Part shown: one piece after another, positions 8,873 through 21,692 of the stretch | Layout: each line of letters begins with the position of its first letter | Numbering within the stretch: position 1 is the first letter of the stretch | DNA from: Amphibacillus sediminis NBRC 103570 | Lineage (GTDB): Bacteria > Bacillota > Bacilli > Bacillales > Amphibacillaceae | NCBI RefSeq assembly: GCF_001552275.1 | Contig: NZ_BCQW01000020.1 | Span: 1-60,875 of the forward strand | DNA length: 60,875 bases | Reading direction: 5' to 3' | Notes under the pieces: generated by a model | What the model saw: the letters and a program-made list of their open reading frames with translations, nothing else | Told to the model about the DNA's origin: nothing | Database searches by the model: none | Position numbers and translations under genes: made by a program

Positions 8873-9238
8873 TTATTTCTTCTTGTTTGCGATTGTTCTA
8901 CTTGGGCCTTTACGTGTACGTGCATTGTTCTTTGTCTTTTGACCTCGAACTGGTAATCCACGACGGTGACGAATACCACGATAAGAACCAATTTCAATCA
9001 GACGCTTGATGTTTAGTGAAACCTCACGACGAAGGTCACCTTCAATTGTGTATTGTCCTACTGCTGTACGAATGCGTGATAATTCATCTTCAGTTAAATC
9101 ACGAACACGTGTATCTTCAGAGACACCTGCTTCTTTAAGAATTTCTTGAGCAGTTGGTTTACCAATACCATAAATATATGTTAATGAAATAACTACGCGC
9201 TTTTCGCGTGGAACATCAATACCTGCAATACGTGCCAT
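8873..9238 (-). CDS. rpsM: 30S ribosomal protein S13
   Basis: Head protein that bridges to the 50S subunit and contacts P-site tRNA. The 121 aa product has the helix-turn blocks [14 protein letters not shown] and [15 protein letters not shown] and ends in a Lys/Arg-rich tail. It lies between rpmJ and rpsK; AAGGAGG is 12 nt before the ATG, a rather long spacing. Confidence 0.98.
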   Translation of the reverse strand: MARIAGIDVPREKRVVISLTYIYGIGKPTAQEILKEAGVSEDTRVRDLTEDELSRIRTAVGQYTIEGDLRREVSLNIKRLIEIGSYRGIRHRRGLPVRGQKTKNNARTRKGPSRTIANKKK

Positions 9239-9261
9239 GTTTGCGTTGCACCTCCTTAATG

Positions 9262-9402
<141 letters not shown>

Positions 9403-9408
9403 TTATCA

Positions 9409-9627
9409 TTATTTATAACGGTACGTAATACGTCCTCTTGTTAAATCATAAGGAGAAAGTTCAACTGTTACTTTATCTCCTGGTAAAATCCGAATAAAGT
9501 GCATACGGATTTTACCTGAAACATGAGCTAAAACAGTATGACCATTCTCTAATTCAACTTTGAACATTGCATTCGGTAACGTGTCAGTCACAGTACCTTC
9601 TACTTCAATTGCATCGTCTTTCGCCAT
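9409..9627 (-). CDS. infA: Translation initiation factor IF-1
   Basis: Binds the A site of the 30S subunit during initiation. The 72 aa product is a single S1-like OB fold with the blocks [18 protein letters not shown] and [17 protein letters not shown] and the end GRITYRYK. Its start lies inside the end of the upstream KOW gene (23-bp overlap), so translation is likely coupled. Confidence 0.98.
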   Translation of the reverse strand: MAKDDAIEVEGTVTDTLPNAMFKVELENGHTVLAHVSGKIRMHFIRILPGDKVTVELSPYDLTRGRITYRYK

Positions 9628-9940
9628 CGAGTTGATCTCCCTTCTTCAAATCAGTCACTACTTCATTGACAAATTTTGATATAGCAAAACGCAGCTTACC
9701 ATTTGTAACGCGACCTGTTTCTAGAAGGCTATTTTGAACTTCCGGAGAAATGTAACGCATCGGAATAATATGATTAAGGTTTTTACGCTTAGGTCGATCA
9801 TACTTCCGCTTTTCTCCGTCTGCAAGCAGAACAAAACGATCGTCGATAATATTAATGACAATGGCATATTGACCTGCTTCTCGTCCTTGCAAGATTTGAA
9901 CAACTTGACCTAATTCGGGACGCGACTCCGTATCATTCAA
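9605..9940 (-). CDS. KOW-domain RNA-binding protein (L14e-like, YbzG-type)
   Basis: Protein of 111 aa with an N-terminal KOW-like segment ([19 protein letters not shown]) resembling the archaeal/eukaryal L14e fold; a gene of this type (ybzG) precedes infA in B. subtilis. The start is TTG at 9940 with AAGGTGA 6 nt upstream; the nearby ATG at 9944-9946 is out of frame. Its role is not established; the operon position suggests a ribosome-associated RNA-binding function. In B. subtilis map lies just upstream; here a 386-bp non-coding gap replaces it. Confidence 0.85.
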   Translation of the reverse strand: MNDTESRPELGQVVQILQGREAGQYAIVINIIDDRFVLLADGEKRKYDRPKRKNLNHIIPMRYISPEVQNSLLETGRVTNGKLRFAISKFVNEVVTDLKKGDQLDGERRCN

Positions 9941-10326
9941 ACATGATCACCTTCACTTAAGTTTTTGTTATACAGATACATAACTCACTTATTCATTGTA
10001 AAACATGTTTTTTTACAAGCTTATATTTTACCATATTAAGTGACAACCGTCCAATCATCCGCACAAAAGTTATGACCTGATTTATTGCCAAAATGAAGTC
10101 AGTCTCACTGTTGATCTTGATACGTTCAGTATTAAAACTGAATATAGCTATGCGATCTTGGAAAGGTTGCTTAATTGAGATTAGCCTGAGCTAATTTCTA
10201 TTACAATCATAAACGATAATTGTAATATCCACGGTGCAAGTGCTACCACGAAAAGCATGACACATTCACATTATACCAATAAATGCTACTAGCCATTCTC
10301 GTGGCCAAACTTCGCACGATATTATA
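9941..10326. other. 386-bp gene-free, hairpin-rich gap where map would be expected
   Basis: No open frame of any length or trace of methionine aminopeptidase is seen. The gap holds several short perfect inverted repeats: TTGTAAAA/TTTTACAA (9996-10003 and 10011-10018), TTCAGT/ACTGAA (10125-10130 and 10137-10142), TTAGC/GCTAA (10181-10194) and ATTACAAT/ATTGTAAT (10200-10207 and 10219-10226). A weak promoter-like TTGGAC-18-TAAAAT on the minus strand near 10030-10060 could serve ybzG-infA. Confidence 0.6.
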
Positions 10327-11019
<693 letters not shown>

Positions 11020-11028
11020 TTATCCGAC

Positions 11029-12324
11029 TTACTTAATAAATCCTTTATAGTGACGTTTAACCAATTGACTTTCAAGCTGTTTCATTGTTTGCAGGGCTAC
11101 CCCAACAACAATCAAAATACTTGTTCCGCCAATTTGCACAGATTGCGGCAAGTCACCAATACTTCCTAAAATAATAGGGAGTACAGCTACGGCAGCTAAG
11201 AAAATCGCCCCTACAAAGGTTAAGCGGTACAACACACGGGTTAAATACGTTTCCGTTTTCTTTCCTGGTCGAATGCCTGGGATGTAGCCCCCTTGCTTTT
11301 TTAAGTTTTCAGCCATTTGCTCTGGATTTGATTGAACAAATGTATAGAAATATGAAAAAGCAATAATAAGAACAACATAAATCACCATACCAATAGGTTG
11401 AGTGGAATCAAAGATTGACTCAACCGTTTGGGCGAATGGACCATCAAAGAACCCTGCAAGCGTTCGTGGTGCCGCAATAAAGGCAACCGAAAAGATAACA
11501 GGAATAACACCTGCTGTGTTCACCTTTAGCGGTAAGTGCGTCGATTGTCCACCAACTGTAGAACGATTGACTAGACGTTTTGCATATTGAATGGGAATTT
11601 TTCGTGTCGCTTGTTGGATGAAGATAACACCAACTGTAACCCCTAGTACAACCAGCCCAATTAATGCTACGATGACTACGTTAATAAACAATTCATCTCC
11701 AACATTACCACCAAAATATTGCTCATATACTTGGTTAATCGTATTAGGGATGGCTGCAACAATACCAGCAAAGATAATAATTGAAATACCATTACCAACA
11801 CCATGAGCTGTAATCTGCTCACCTAGCCACATTAAAAAAACTGTTCCAGCCGTTAAAACGATAGCAATAACTAAGAACTTACCAATGCTCGGGTTCATGA
11901 TTAACCCGCCACCTGTCATAGCATTAAAACCAATGGCCATCATATTCGCCTGAAGAAAAGCTAAAACAATCGTGGCATATCGTGTGACTTGTGCGCTTTT
12001 ACGTCGCCCAACTTCACCTTGCTTCTTCCACTCAGAAAATTTCGGAACAATATCCATTTGCAAGAGTTGCATGATGATTGAGGCAGTAATGTAGGGCATG
12101 ATCCCCATTGCAAGAATGGAGAAATTTTGTAATGCCCCGCCTCCAAACGTATTTAGAAAGCCAAATACATTTTGCTGATCGTTCATAAAGCTAATTGCAT
12201 CTCGATTCGTAAACGGAACTGGAATAAATGTACCTAATCGAAAGACAATTAACATGAGTAATGTAAAGACAATTTTGTTTCGTATATCTTTGACACGAAA
12301 AAAATTGGCGATTGTCTGGAACAT
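11029..12324 (-). CDS. secY: Preprotein translocase subunit SecY
   Basis: Channel-forming subunit of the Sec translocon in the cell membrane. The 431 aa product has about ten membrane segments, the plug-region block PYITASIIMQLLQM, and the C-terminal cytoplasmic loop PGIRPGKKTETYL needed for SecA and ribosome contact. Its ATG overlaps the rplO stop by one base (TAATG), so translation is coupled. adk follows with a gap of 51 bp. Confidence 0.99.
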   Translation of the reverse strand: MFQTIANFFRVKDIRNKIVFTLLMLIVFRLGTFIPVPFTNRDAISFMNDQQNVFGFLNTFGGGALQNFSILAMGIMPYITASIIMQLLQMDIVPKFSEWKKQGEVGRRKSAQVTRYATIVLAFLQANMMAIGFNAMTGGGLIMNPSIGKFLVIAIVLTAGTVFLMWLGEQITAHGVGNGISIIIFAGIVAAIPNTINQVYEQYFGGNVGDELFINVVIVALIGLVVLGVTVGVIFIQQATRKIPIQYAKRLVNRSTVGGQSTHLPLKVNTAGVIPVIFSVAFIAAPRTLAGFFDGPFAQTVESIFDSTQPIGMVIYVVLIIAFSYFYTFVQSNPEQMAENLKKQGGYIPGIRPGKKTETYLTRVLYRLTFVGAIFLAAVAVLPIILGSIGDLPQSVQIGGTSILIVVGVALQTMKQLESQLVKRHYKGFIK

Positions 12325-12761
12325 TAGATCACCTCAGTTTTACCGCCCGCCGTCTCAATTGCTTCTTTAGCTGAAGCAGAGAACTTGTGAGCTTTTACAG
12401 TAAGTTTCTTTTCAATCGTACCATTGCCAAGAACTTTAATGCCAGCTTTTAACTTGCTTACAAGACCTGTTTCAAGTAAAAGCTCAGGTGTTACTTCTGT
12501 ACCTTCTTCAAATTTGTTTAATGCTGATAAGTTGATGACAGCATACTCTTTGCGATTAATGTTTGTGAAACCGCGTTTTGGTAAGCGTTGGAATAAAGGC
12601 ATTTGTCCACCTTCAAATCCTGGACGTACGCCTCCGCCTGAACGTGCGTTCTGCCCTTTATGACCTCGGCCAGAAGTTTTTCCATTTCCAGAGGACATTC
12701 CACGTCCGACACGATTCCGCTTTTTACGAGCTTGTGATGGCTTCAATTCATGAAGTTTCAT
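12324..12761 (-). CDS. rplO: 50S ribosomal protein L15
   Basis: Late-assembly large-subunit protein. The 145 aa product has the long Gly/Arg-rich N-terminal arm ([21 protein letters not shown]) that threads into 23S rRNA and a globular C-terminal domain. AGGAGG lies 7 nt before the ATG. It lies between rpmD and secY in spc-operon order. Confidence 0.98.
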   Translation of the reverse strand: MKLHELKPSQARKKRNRVGRGMSSGNGKTSGRGHKGQNARSGGGVRPGFEGGQMPLFQRLPKRGFTNINRKEYAVINLSALNKFEEGTEVTPELLLETGLVSKLKAGIKVLGNGTIEKKLTVKAHKFSASAKEAIETAGGKTEVI

Positions 12762-12791
12762 GCGAGCACCTCCTCTTTTGCGCTAATGTAA

Positions 12792-12974
12792 TTATAATTC
12801 TTTAACCGTTACTAAGTGTGATACTTTGTTGATAATACCTCTAACCGCAGGTGTATCTTCACGAACAACGGATTGATTTACTTTGTTTAAGCCTAATGCT
12901 TCGACAGTTTTCTTTTGTGTTTCACTTCTGCCAATAACACTGCGCGTGAGGGTAATTTCTAACTGATTAGCCAT
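12792..12974 (-). CDS. rpmD: 50S ribosomal protein L30
   Basis: Short-form L30 of 60 aa with the family signature [28 protein letters not shown] precedes the ATG. It follows rpsE by 13 bp. Confidence 0.98.
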   Translation of the reverse strand: MANQLEITLTRSVIGRSETQKKTVEALGLNKVNQSVVREDTPAVRGIINKVSHLVTVKEL

Positions 12975-12987
12975 TTGATTTCCCTCC

Positions 12988-13491
12988 TTATCCTAACAGT
13001 TCTTCTACAGATTTACCACGTAATTTCGCTACTTCTTCAGCAGGCTTTAATTCTTTAAGTCCACTAATTGTTGCACGAACCATGTTAATTGGCGTATTTG
13101 ATCCTAAAGACTTAGATAAAATATCACCAATTCCTGCAAGCTCAAGTACGGCACGAACTGGACCACCAGCGATAACCCCAGTACCTTCAACAGCAGGTTT
13201 AATTAAAATACTACCAGCACCAAAGCGGCCAGTTACCTCGTGAGGAATCGTTGTTCCTACAAGCGGTACCTCGATTAAGTTCTTCTTAGCATCATCGATC
13301 GCTTTTTTTATAGCATCTGGTACTTCTTGAGCTTTTCCAGTACCAAAACCAACGTGACCGTTCTTATCTCCTACTACAACTAAGGCAGCAAAGCGGAAGC
13401 GACGTCCACCTTTTACTACTTTAGCTACACGATTAATTGTAACTACGCGTTCTTCTAAGTCTAATTTATTCGGGTCGATATGATTACGCAA
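12988..13491 (-). CDS. rpsE: 30S ribosomal protein S5
   Basis: Small-subunit protein important for decoding accuracy. The 167 aa product has the double-stranded-RNA-binding-like N-domain ([21 protein letters not shown]) and the conserved [15 protein letters not shown] block. The start codon is TTG at 13491 with AGGAGG 8 nt upstream; no better-placed ATG exists. The loop around KVVKGGRR is the wild-type form. Confidence 0.98.
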   Translation of the reverse strand: MRNHIDPNKLDLEERVVTINRVAKVVKGGRRFRFAALVVVGDKNGHVGFGTGKAQEVPDAIKKAIDDAKKNLIEVPLVGTTIPHEVTGRFGAGSILIKPAVEGTGVIAGGPVRAVLELAGIGDILSKSLGSNTPINMVRATISGLKELKPAEEVAKLRGKSVEELLG

Positions 13492-13512
13492 TCTATGTCC
13501 CTCCTTTTACAA

Positions 13513-13875
13513 TTAAAATTCAAGACCTGCCTCACGGGCAGCATCTGCTAAAGCTTTTATACGTCCGTGGTAAAGATAGCCTCCACGGTCAAATACCACA
13601 TTTTTGTGGCCTTTATCTAATGCACGTTTTGCAATTAATTCTCCGACAGCTTTAGCTGCTTCAGCATTACCTGTACTCTCATTATTGAATTCTTTATCAA
13701 CAGTAGAGGCGCTAGCTAAAGTTACAGCATTTACGTCATCAATCAGTTGAGCATAAATGTGTTTATTTGAACGGTATACGTTGAGACGCGGACGCTCAGC
13801 AGTACCGAAAAGGTTCTTACGTACACGTAGGTGTCTTTTTTTACGCACCACATTTTTATCTGGCTTTGTGATCAT
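13513..13875 (-). CDS. rplR: 50S ribosomal protein L18
   Basis: Binds 5S rRNA together with L5. The 120 aa product has the basic N-terminal arm ([17 protein letters not shown]), [14 protein letters not shown] and the end [25 protein letters not shown] lies 9 nt before the ATG. Confidence 0.98.
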   Translation of the reverse strand: MITKPDKNVVRKKRHLRVRKNLFGTAERPRLNVYRSNKHIYAQLIDDVNAVTLASASTVDKEFNNESTGNAEAAKAVGELIAKRALDKGHKNVVFDRGGYLYHGRIKALADAAREAGLEF

Positions 13876-13936
13876 CTAGGGTCACTCCTTTCCGTTCCTC
13901 ACTAACCTTGTTTAAAAGTTAGAAGGTCAGCCGACT

Positions 13937-14473
13937 TTACTTAGCTGTTTTACCTTCTTTACGACGAACATATTCGCCTTCATAACGAATACCTTTACCT
14001 TTGTAAGGCTCTGGTTTACGGATCGCACGAATGTTAGCTGCAACAGCACCTACTAATTCTTTATCGATACCTTTTACAACTACTTTTGTGTTAGCAGGCA
14101 CTTCGATTTCAATGCCAGCAGGTTCTTCAATCTCTACTGGGTGTGAGTAACCTGCATTGACTACAAGCTTTTTACCTTGTTTTTGTGCACGGTAACCAAC
14201 ACCTTGAATTTCCAAAGCTTTTTGGAAGCCTTGATGCACACCCTCAATCATATTAGCGATTAAGCTACGTGTCGTACCGTGTAAAGCCTTATGCATTTTA
14301 TTATCAGACGGTCTAACAACCGTTAATTCATTACCATCAATGTTAATGGTCATATCCTCATGTAATTGACGTGTTAATTCACCTTTTGGACCTTTAACCG
14401 TCACTCGATTATTTTCGTTCTTAACCTCTACGCCTTGAGGAATTTCAATTACCTTCAGACCTATACGTGACAT
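13937..14473 (-). CDS. rplF: 50S ribosomal protein L6
   Basis: Large-subunit protein near the factor-binding site, built of two similar domains. The 178 aa product starts [12 protein letters not shown] and has the conserved [17 protein letters not shown] end. AGGAGG lies 11 nt before the ATG. Confidence 0.98.
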   Translation of the reverse strand: MSRIGLKVIEIPQGVEVKNENNRVTVKGPKGELTRQLHEDMTINIDGNELTVVRPSDNKMHKALHGTTRSLIANMIEGVHQGFQKALEIQGVGYRAQKQGKKLVVNAGYSHPVEIEEPAGIEIEVPANTKVVVKGIDKELVGAVAANIRAIRKPEPYKGKGIRYEGEYVRRKEGKTAK

Positions 14474-14507
14474 CTAATATGGCACCTCCTATCTTAATTA
14501 AAACTCA

Positions 14508-14906
14508 TTACCAAACGTAAGCGAGAATCTCGCCACCAATAGCTTGTTCACGGGCTTCTTTATCCGATAAAACACCTTTTGATGTTGAAACGATCGCGAT
14601 ACCTAAACCGTTAAGTACACGTGGTAGCTCATCAGCTTTTGCGTAAACACGCAAGCCAGGTTTACTGATACGCTTCAATCCTGTAATAACACGCTCATCA
14701 TTTGCACCGTATTTCAAGAAAATACGTAGTACACCTTGTTTATTATCTTCAATATATTCATAATCGCGAACAAAGCCCTCACGTTTTAAAATATCTGCAA
14801 TCTGCTTTTTCAAAGTTGATGCAGGAAGCTCTAACTTCTCATGGCGAACCATGTTAGCGTTACGAATACGTGTTAACATATCTGCAATTGGATCTGTCAT
14901 GACCAT
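14508..14906 (-). CDS. rpsH: 30S ribosomal protein S8
   Basis: Primary 16S-binding protein; the E. coli form also represses the spc operon. The 132 aa product starts [18 protein letters not shown], the same start as B. subtilis, and ends [15 protein letters not shown] lies 8 nt before the ATG. Confidence 0.98.
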   Translation of the reverse strand: MVMTDPIADMLTRIRNANMVRHEKLELPASTLKKQIADILKREGFVRDYEYIEDNKQGVLRIFLKYGANDERVITGLKRISKPGLRVYAKADELPRVLNGLGIAIVSTSKGVLSDKEAREQAIGGEILAYVW

Positions 14907-14935
14907 TCAAATTACCTCCTTCCCTATATCGGGGT

Positions 14936-15145
<210 letters not shown>

Positions 15146-15151
15146 TCACGC

Positions 15152-15691
15152 TTATTTTTGGAAAGGCATGCCAAGCTGAGTGAGTAATTCACGTGCTTCC
15201 TCATCAGTGTTAGCTGTTGTAACAATGACAATATCCATTCCGCGCACTTTACTTACTTTATCGTAATCTACTTCTGGGAAAATCAATTGTTCTTTAACAC
15301 CTAATGTATAGTTTCCTCGACCATCAAATGCTTTGTTTGAGATACCACGGAAGTCACGCACACGTGGAAGAGAAACATCAATGAGTTTTTGAAGAAATTC
15401 ATACATACGCTCACCACGAAGGGTTACTTTTGCCCCAATTGGCATACCCTCACGTAAACGGAAGCCTGCAATTGATTTCTTTGCTTTTGTTACCATCGGC
15501 TGTTGTCCAGAGATAAGTGCTAATTCCTCTACCGCACTATCTAGTGCTTTTGAGTTTTGCACAGCATCGCCAACACCCATATTAATTACGATTTTTTCTA
15601 CTTTAGGTACTTGCATTACTGAATCATAATTGAATTTTTCTACTAATGATGACACAACTTCATTTGTATACTTTTTCTTTAGTTCGTTCAT
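15152..15691 (-). CDS. rplE: 50S ribosomal protein L5
   Basis: 5S rRNA-binding protein that contacts tRNA in the P site. The 179 aa product has the conserved [30 protein letters not shown] and [14 protein letters not shown] blocks. AAGGAGG precedes the ATG. Confidence 0.98.
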   Translation of the reverse strand: MNELKKKYTNEVVSSLVEKFNYDSVMQVPKVEKIVINMGVGDAVQNSKALDSAVEELALISGQQPMVTKAKKSIAGFRLREGMPIGAKVTLRGERMYEFLQKLIDVSLPRVRDFRGISNKAFDGRGNYTLGVKEQLIFPEVDYDKVSKVRGMDIVIVTTANTDEEARELLTQLGMPFQK

Positions 15692-15717
15692 CTGAGTAGC
15701 CCTCCTTTCATCGCTAA

Positions 15718-16029
15718 TTATTTATCTAACGCCTCACCGGATTTTTTAGCGATACGAACTTTCTTTCCATCACGTTCTTCATATCCTACTCGAGTTGGCT
15801 CACCGGTTTTCGGATCAATTGGTAATACATTTGAAACATGGATCGGTGCTTCTTGATTAAGAATACCGCCATTTGGGTTATCTTGTGAAGGTTTTTGGTG
15901 TTTCTTAACCATATTCACACCTTCAACGAGTACACGTTCTTTTTTAGGATAAGCAGCAAGGATCACACCTTGTTTACCTTTATCCTTTCCAGATAAAACC
16001 TGTACTTTATCACCTTTTTTTACATGCAT
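15718..16029 (-). CDS. rplX: 50S ribosomal protein L24
   Basis: Early assembly initiator of the 50S subunit. The 103 aa product starts [21 protein letters not shown] (KOW motif) and has EGVNMVKKH and [13 protein letters not shown], the same length as B. subtilis L24. AGGAGG lies 10 nt before the ATG. Confidence 0.98.
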   Translation of the reverse strand: MHVKKGDKVQVLSGKDKGKQGVILAAYPKKERVLVEGVNMVKKHQKPSQDNPNGGILNQEAPIHVSNVLPIDPKTGEPTRVGYEERDGKKVRIAKKSGEALDK

Positions 16030-16097
16030 GCCAGACGCACCTCCTTACAAGGCTTTTCATTGATACTTTATTTTACTAAAACGATAGCTTTCAGCTC

Positions 16098-16472
<375 letters not shown>

Positions 16473-16516
16473 TTACCTCCCTTCGGAATCAATCCGAGCG
16501 AACTTTACAATTTGAG

Positions 16517-16780
16517 TTAAATAATTACTGCTTCTTCCACTACTTCAACAAGGCGGAAACGCTTTGTTGCTGATAATGGACGAGTCTCCATAATAGATAC
16601 GATATCACCCGTTTTGGCTTGGTTGTTTTCATCATGCGCTTTAAATTTCTTGGAATATTTAACACGCTTACCATAAAGTGGGTGGAATTTATAAGTTTCG
16701 ACTAATACTGTAATCGTTTTGTCCATTTTGTCAGATACAACACGACCAGTGTAAAGTTTACGATTATTACGCTCTGTCAT
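16517..16780 (-). CDS. rpsQ: 30S ribosomal protein S17
   Basis: Primary 16S-binding OB-fold protein, 87 aa. Family blocks [14 protein letters not shown] and [19 protein letters not shown] are present. AGGAGG lies 10 nt before the ATG. Confidence 0.98.
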   Translation of the reverse strand: MTERNNRKLYTGRVVSDKMDKTITVLVETYKFHPLYGKRVKYSKKFKAHDENNQAKTGDIVSIMETRPLSATKRFRLVEVVEEAVII

Positions 16781-16806
16781 TTGAGGCTAACCTCCTCTCG
16801 AGTTTA

Positions 16807-17007
16807 CTAGTTATTAACGCTAAGCTCTCTTTCACGAACGACCGTTTTCATTCTAGCAATAGATTTACGCACTTCACGTAGACGTGCAGTGTTTTCCAAT
16901 TGACCTGTTGCTAACTGAAAGCGTAGGTTGAAGAGCTCTTCTTTTAATGACTTTATTTTTTGTTCAATTTCGGCAGTGGTTAGTTCTCTGATCTCATTAG
17001 CCTTCAT
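16807..17007 (-). CDS. rpmC: 50S ribosomal protein L29
   Basis: Helical protein at the tunnel exit, a docking site for trigger factor and SRP. The start is placed at 17007 ([17 protein letters not shown], 66 aa), matching the family; an earlier in-frame ATG at 17031 would add eight residues inside rplP. Either way the gene overlaps the end of rplP, so translation is coupled. Confidence 0.97.
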   Translation of the reverse strand: MKANEIRELTTAEIEQKIKSLKEELFNLRFQLATGQLENTARLREVRKSIARMKTVVRERELSVNN

Positions 17008-17431
17008 TGATTTCACCACCAATTTCTTCACGTTTTACAAACTTTGTTTTCACTGGAAGCTTGTGTGATGCAAGACGAAGGGCCTCTCTTGCCACTTCTT
17101 CAGAAACTCCAGCGATTTCAAACATTACTTTGCCTGGTTTTACAACGGCTACCCAACCTTCAGGAGCACCTTTACCAGAACCCATACGAACTTCTAAAGG
17201 TTTCTTTGTATATGGTTTGTCTGGAAAGATCTTAATCCAAACCTTCCCACCACGTTTCATGTAACGAGTCATTGCAATACGAGCAGACTCGATTTGACGG
17301 TTTGTTATCCAAGAAGCTTCAGTGGCTTGCAAACCGAATTCACCGAAAGTAACTTCAGTTCCACCTTTTGCTTTACCTCTCATATTACCACGGTGTTGTT
17401 TACGATGTTTTACACGTTTAGGCATTAACAT
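16997..17431 (-). CDS. rplP: 50S ribosomal protein L16
   Basis: Binds near the A site and completes the peptidyl-transferase centre. The 144 aa product starts [15 protein letters not shown], has [15 protein letters not shown] and the [16 protein letters not shown] loop. AAGGGGG lies 8 nt before the ATG. Confidence 0.98.
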   Translation of the reverse strand: MLMPKRVKHRKQHRGNMRGKAKGGTEVTFGEFGLQATEASWITNRQIESARIAMTRYMKRGGKVWIKIFPDKPYTKKPLEVRMGSGKGAPEGWVAVVKPGKVMFEIAGVSEEVAREALRLASHKLPVKTKFVKREEIGGEINEG

Positions 17432-17448
17432 AATACGTGCCCCCTTCC

Positions 17449-18090
17449 TTACTTTTTATTTTTCGTTGGAAGGACTTCTCCACGGTAGATCCATACTTTA
17501 ACGCCAAGTTTACCGTAAGTAGTATCTGCTTCAGCAGTACTATAATCGATATCAGCGCGAAGTGTATGGAGTGGTACAGTTCCTTCACTATAACTTTCCG
17601 CACGTGCCATATCAGCGCCACCTAGACGGCCAGACACTTGTGTACGAATACCTTTTGCTCCTGCACGCATAGCACGTTGAATCACTTGCTTTTGCGCACG
17701 ACGGAATGAAATACGACTTTCTAATTGACGTGCAATATTTTCTGCTACTAATTTAGCATCAATATCAGGCTTTTTAATTTCAACGATGTTAATGTGTACT
17801 TTTTTACCTGTTAAATCATTTAATGACTTACGTAGTGCTTCAACCTCTGAACCACCTTTACCAATGACCATACCAGGCTTAGCAGTTGAAATTGAAATAT
17901 TAACGCGATTAGCGGCACGCTCAATTTCAACTTTAGAAACAGCAGCATCTTTCAAGCGTTTTTCGATGTAATCACGAATTTTAATGTCTTCATGTAATAA
18001 GTCTGCATAATCTTTGCCAGCGTACCATTTAGAATCCCAGTCACGGATAACGCCAACACGAAGTCCTACCGGATTAACTTTTTGACCCAC
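17449..18090 (-). CDS. rpsC: 30S ribosomal protein S3
   Basis: Head protein at the mRNA entry tunnel with helicase activity. The 213 aa product has the KH domain block [17 protein letters not shown] (about 75-95) and the C-terminal [16 protein letters not shown]. The start codon is GTG at 18090 with AAGGAGG 8 nt upstream. Confidence 0.98.
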   Translation of the reverse strand: MGQKVNPVGLRVGVIRDWDSKWYAGKDYADLLHEDIKIRDYIEKRLKDAAVSKVEIERAANRVNISISTAKPGMVIGKGGSEVEALRKSLNDLTGKKVHINIVEIKKPDIDAKLVAENIARQLESRISFRRAQKQVIQRAMRAGAKGIRTQVSGRLGGADMARAESYSEGTVPLHTLRADIDYSTAEADTTYGKLGVKVWIYRGEVLPTKNKK

Positions 18091-18093
18091 AGA

Positions 18094-18435
18094 TTATCCC
18101 TCCTTCTTTTCTGATACAACCACGGTAATGTGGCTTGTTCTTTTGTTAATTTGGCTAGCACGACCTTGTGCACGAGGGCGGAACCGTTTAAGTGTTACCC
18201 CTTCGTTTACGTATGCTTCTGATACATAAAGGTTGTCTACGTCCATTTCATAATTATGCTCTGCATTTGCGATCGCAGAATTGAGTACTTTTTCAACAAC
18301 TGGACTAGCTCCGCGTTGTGTGTTTTTTAAAATTGCGATTGCTTCTCCAACATCTTTGCCTCGAATCAAATCAATGACCAAACGAACTTTACGAGGAGCA
18401 ATTCGAACAGTTTTTGCAACAGCTTTAGCTTGCAT
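18094..18435 (-). CDS. rplV: 50S ribosomal protein L22
   Basis: Its long beta hairpin lines the exit tunnel and is a site of macrolide-resistance changes. The 113 aa product has [17 protein letters not shown] and the hairpin [20 protein letters not shown]; no insertion or deletion is seen in the hairpin. Confidence 0.98.
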   Translation of the reverse strand: MQAKAVAKTVRIAPRKVRLVIDLIRGKDVGEAIAILKNTQRGASPVVEKVLNSAIANAEHNYEMDVDNLYVSEAYVNEGVTLKRFRPRAQGRASQINKRTSHITVVVSEKKEG

Positions 18436-18455
18436 TAAGAGCGCCTCCTCTCATC

Positions 18456-18734
18456 TTAACGTTTTGTTTTCTTATCATCGCCCGCATGTCCTTTGAACGT
18501 GCGTGTCGGTGCAAATTCACCTAATTTATGTCCAACCATATCTTCTGTAACATAAACCGGTACGTGTTTACGTCCGTCATATACAGCAATTGTGTGTCCC
18601 ACAAAGTTAGGGAAAATAGTAGAACGACGTGACCAAGATTTCACAACTTGTTTTTTATCATCTTCGTTCAATTTCTCAATTTTTTTCATTAAATGGTCAT
18701 CTACGAAAGGTCCCTTTTTTAAGCTACGACCCAT
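18456..18734 (-). CDS. rpsS: 30S ribosomal protein S19
   Basis: Head protein paired with S13. The 92 aa product starts [19 protein letters not shown] and has the conserved [20 protein letters not shown] block. AGGGAGG lies 7 nt before the ATG. Confidence 0.98.
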   Translation of the reverse strand: MGRSLKKGPFVDDHLMKKIEKLNEDDKKQVVKSWSRRSTIFPNFVGHTIAVYDGRKHVPVYVTEDMVGHKLGEFAPTRTFKGHAGDDKKTKR

Positions 18735-18791
18735 ACATAAACCTCCCTTCGTGATTGGCAGACGGGTTTATGTCCCCGCCGTTCAACCCCG

Positions 18792-19622
18792 TTATTTTTT
18801 GCGCTTACGTACAATAAATTTATCACTTGGTTTGTTGCGTTTACGTGTTTTCTTACCAAGCGTTGGTTTACCCCAAGGTGACATTGGTGATTTACGTCCG
18901 ATTGGTGCACGGCCTTCACCACCACCGTGTGGGTGATCGTTCGGGTTCATAACAGATCCACGTACTGTAGGGCGGATACCTTTCCAGCGTGAACGACCTG
19001 CTTTACCGATACGAATTAATTCATTCTCTAGGTTACCTACTTGACCGATTGTTGCACGGCAAGTCCCTAGAATCAAACGCACTTCTCCTGATGCAAGACG
19101 TACTAATACATACTTTTCTTCACGACCAAGAATTTGTGCTTGAGATCCTGCAGATCGAGCAAGCTGTCCACCACGACCCGGCTTTAATTCAATATTGTGA
19201 ATAGTTGTACCTACTGGGATATTCATAAGTGGTAAAGCATTACCTACTTTAATATCGGCATCCTCTCCAGAGAAGATTTCTTGGCCTACTTGAATTCCCT
19301 TAGGTGCTAAAATGTAGCGTTTTTCTCCATCAGCATAGTTAATCAATGCGATATTAGCTGTACGGTTAGGATCATACTCTATTGTAGCAACGCGACCTGG
19401 TATACCATCTTTGTTGCGTTTAAAATCAATCACACGGTATTGGCGCTTGTGACCACCACCTTGATGACGAACCGTTAATTTACCTTGGTTATTACGACCA
19501 CCACGTTTTGTTAGTGGCTGTAGAAGTGACTTTTCAGGTTTGCTTGTTGTAATCTCAGAGAAATCAGAACCTGACATATTACGTCTACCATTAGAAGTCG
19601 GTTTATACTTCTTAATCGCCAT
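18792..19622 (-). CDS. rplB: 50S ribosomal protein L2
   Basis: Largest, most conserved 50S protein, needed for subunit joining and peptidyl-transferase activity. The 276 aa product has the [13 protein letters not shown] start, [13 protein letters not shown] and the active-centre loop [20 protein letters not shown] with its conserved histidine. Confidence 0.99.
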   Translation of the reverse strand: MAIKKYKPTSNGRRNMSGSDFSEITTSKPEKSLLQPLTKRGGRNNQGKLTVRHQGGGHKRQYRVIDFKRNKDGIPGRVATIEYDPNRTANIALINYADGEKRYILAPKGIQVGQEIFSGEDADIKVGNALPLMNIPVGTTIHNIELKPGRGGQLARSAGSQAQILGREEKYVLVRLASGEVRLILGTCRATIGQVGNLENELIRIGKAGRSRWKGIRPTVRGSVMNPNDHPHGGGEGRAPIGRKSPMSPWGKPTLGKKTRKRNKPSDKFIVRKRKK

Positions 19623-19652
19623 CTTGTTTCCCTCCTTTACTTATATACAAAT

Positions 19653-19946
19653 TTATTCTACGGCTTCAAAAAAATCTAACTCTTTACTATCCTCAGAAAG
19701 CTGAACAATAGCTTTTTTACGATTTGGACGGTAACCACCATGGCGACCCATACGCTTGAATTTACCTTTGATATTTGCTGTGTTCACTTTAACCACTTTT
19801 ACATCAAAGATTTCTTCAATCGCTGCTTTGATCTCAGTTTTATTTGCTTTTGTACTTACTTCAAAAGTGTATTTCTTATCAACCATTTGGTCGGCAGAGT
19901 GTTCCGTTATAATCGGGCGCTTAATAATATCACGTGGATCTTTCAT
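19653..19946 (-). CDS. rplW: 50S ribosomal protein L23
   Basis: Tunnel-exit protein, the main docking site for trigger factor and SRP. The 97 aa product starts [17 protein letters not shown]. Its ATG shares one base with the rplD stop (TAATG), so the two are translationally coupled. Confidence 0.98.
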   Translation of the reverse strand: MKDPRDIIKRPIITEHSADQMVDKKYTFEVSTKANKTEIKAAIEEIFDVKVVKVNTANIKGKFKRMGRHGGYRPNRKKAIVQLSEDSKELDFFEAVE

Positions 19947-20569
19947 TATGCAAGCACCTCCCCTGCTTTATCCGCTGCATCTTTTGTTAAGATCAGCTTG
20001 TCATGTGTAAGCAAATCTAATACATTGATCTGACTTACTGGTAATACTTTAGCGTTAGGTAAATTATTCGCACTTTTAGTTACAACTTCGTCTTTTTCAG
20101 CTGTAACGATCAATGCTTTGTCATTTACGTTTAATGCAGCTAGAAGTTTAACAACCTCTTTTGTTTTTGGTTTGTCAAACGCTAAACCTTCTAATACAAC
20201 TAAACTATCTTCTTTCACTTTAGAAGAAAGTGCTGATAGAAGCGCTAAGCGACGAACTTTTTTCGGTAATTTATAGCTATAGCTACGTGGAGTTGGTCCA
20301 AATACAACACCACCACCAACCCACTGTGGTGAGCGGATAGAACCTTGACGTGCGCGTCCAGTTCCTTTTTGGCGCCATGGCTTACGGCCTCCACCGCGAA
20401 CTGCTGAGCGATTTTTCACAGCATGCGTACCCTGACGACGTGATGCTTGTTGCATAACGACCGCATCATGTAACACATGCTCGTTTGGTTCAATCCCAAA
20501 CACCGCATCGTTTAATTCTACATCCCCTACTTGCGAACCGCTTTGGTTATATAGTGCTACTTTAGGCAT
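19946..20569 (-). CDS. rplD: 50S ribosomal protein L4
   Basis: Tunnel protein with a long loop reaching the constriction. The start is set at the ATG at 20569 ([11 protein letters not shown], 207 aa, the B. subtilis length), with AAGGGAGG 7 nt upstream; the longer frame adds six residues that contain the SD. The loop [20 protein letters not shown] is intact, the wild-type macrolide-sensitive form. Confidence 0.98.
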   Translation of the reverse strand: MPKVALYNQSGSQVGDVELNDAVFGIEPNEHVLHDAVVMQQASRRQGTHAVKNRSAVRGGGRKPWRQKGTGRARQGSIRSPQWVGGGVVFGPTPRSYSYKLPKKVRRLALLSALSSKVKEDSLVVLEGLAFDKPKTKEVVKLLAALNVNDKALIVTAEKDEVVTKSANNLPNAKVLPVSQINVLDLLTHDKLILTKDAADKAGEVLA

Positions 20570-20595
20570 GACATATCCTCCCTTCAACTTATAAA

Positions 20596-21225
20596 TTAGT
20601 TAGCCTTTATTGCACCCGTGATTTTTACGAATGATTTTTTAGCGCCTGGTACGTTACCTTTAATTAAAAGTAAGTTACGCTCTGGATCAACCTTTACAAT
20701 TTCAAGGTTTTGAATAGTCTTTGTAACGCTACCCATATGCCCAGGTAATTTTTGCCCTTTCATAACACGCATAGGCTCGATAGCCCCTAATGAACCTGGT
20801 CCTCTATGGTAGTGTGACCCGTGGCTCATTGGCCCACGTGCTTGATTATGACGTTTGATCGCACCTTGAAATCCTTTACCCTTAGATGTTCCTGTTACAT
20901 CAACAATATCTCCAGCTTGGAATACCTCTACGCTTAATTCTTGACCAACTTCATATTCATCAAGATTTACGTTACGGAATTCACGAATGAAGCGCTTAGG
21001 GTTAGTGCTCGCCTTTGCAGCATGTCCTTTAGCTGGCTTGTTAGCATTTGCTTCTTTTTGATCAGCAAAACCTACTTGAATCGCTTCATAGCCGTCATTT
21101 TCTAATGTTCTTTTTTGTAACACAACATTTGGTTCAGCTTGAACTACTGTTACTGGCAACAATTCGCCTTCTTCAGTAAAAATCTGAGTCATGCCGACTT
21201 TGCGACCTAAGATTCCTTTCGTCAT
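20596..21225 (-). CDS. rplC: 50S ribosomal protein L3
   Basis: Early-assembly protein whose extension approaches the peptidyl-transferase centre. The 209 aa product starts [20 protein letters not shown] and has the central block [21 protein letters not shown] with the usual residues. Confidence 0.98.
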   Translation of the reverse strand: MTKGILGRKVGMTQIFTEEGELLPVTVVQAEPNVVLQKRTLENDGYEAIQVGFADQKEANANKPAKGHAAKASTNPKRFIREFRNVNLDEYEVGQELSVEVFQAGDIVDVTGTSKGKGFQGAIKRHNQARGPMSHGSHYHRGPGSLGAIEPMRVMKGQKLPGHMGSVTKTIQNLEIVKVDPERNLLLIKGNVPGAKKSFVKITGAIKAN

Positions 21226-21251
21226 CCGTTACACCTCCTAAAAAAATTCAA

Positions 21252-21692
<441 letters not shown>

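Noticed and set aside
10220-10260. T-box-like GTGGTAGCACTTGCACCGTGG sequence on the minus strand
   Set aside because: Lacks the true GGGTGGNACCGCG core, a stem I with specifier and a downstream terminator.
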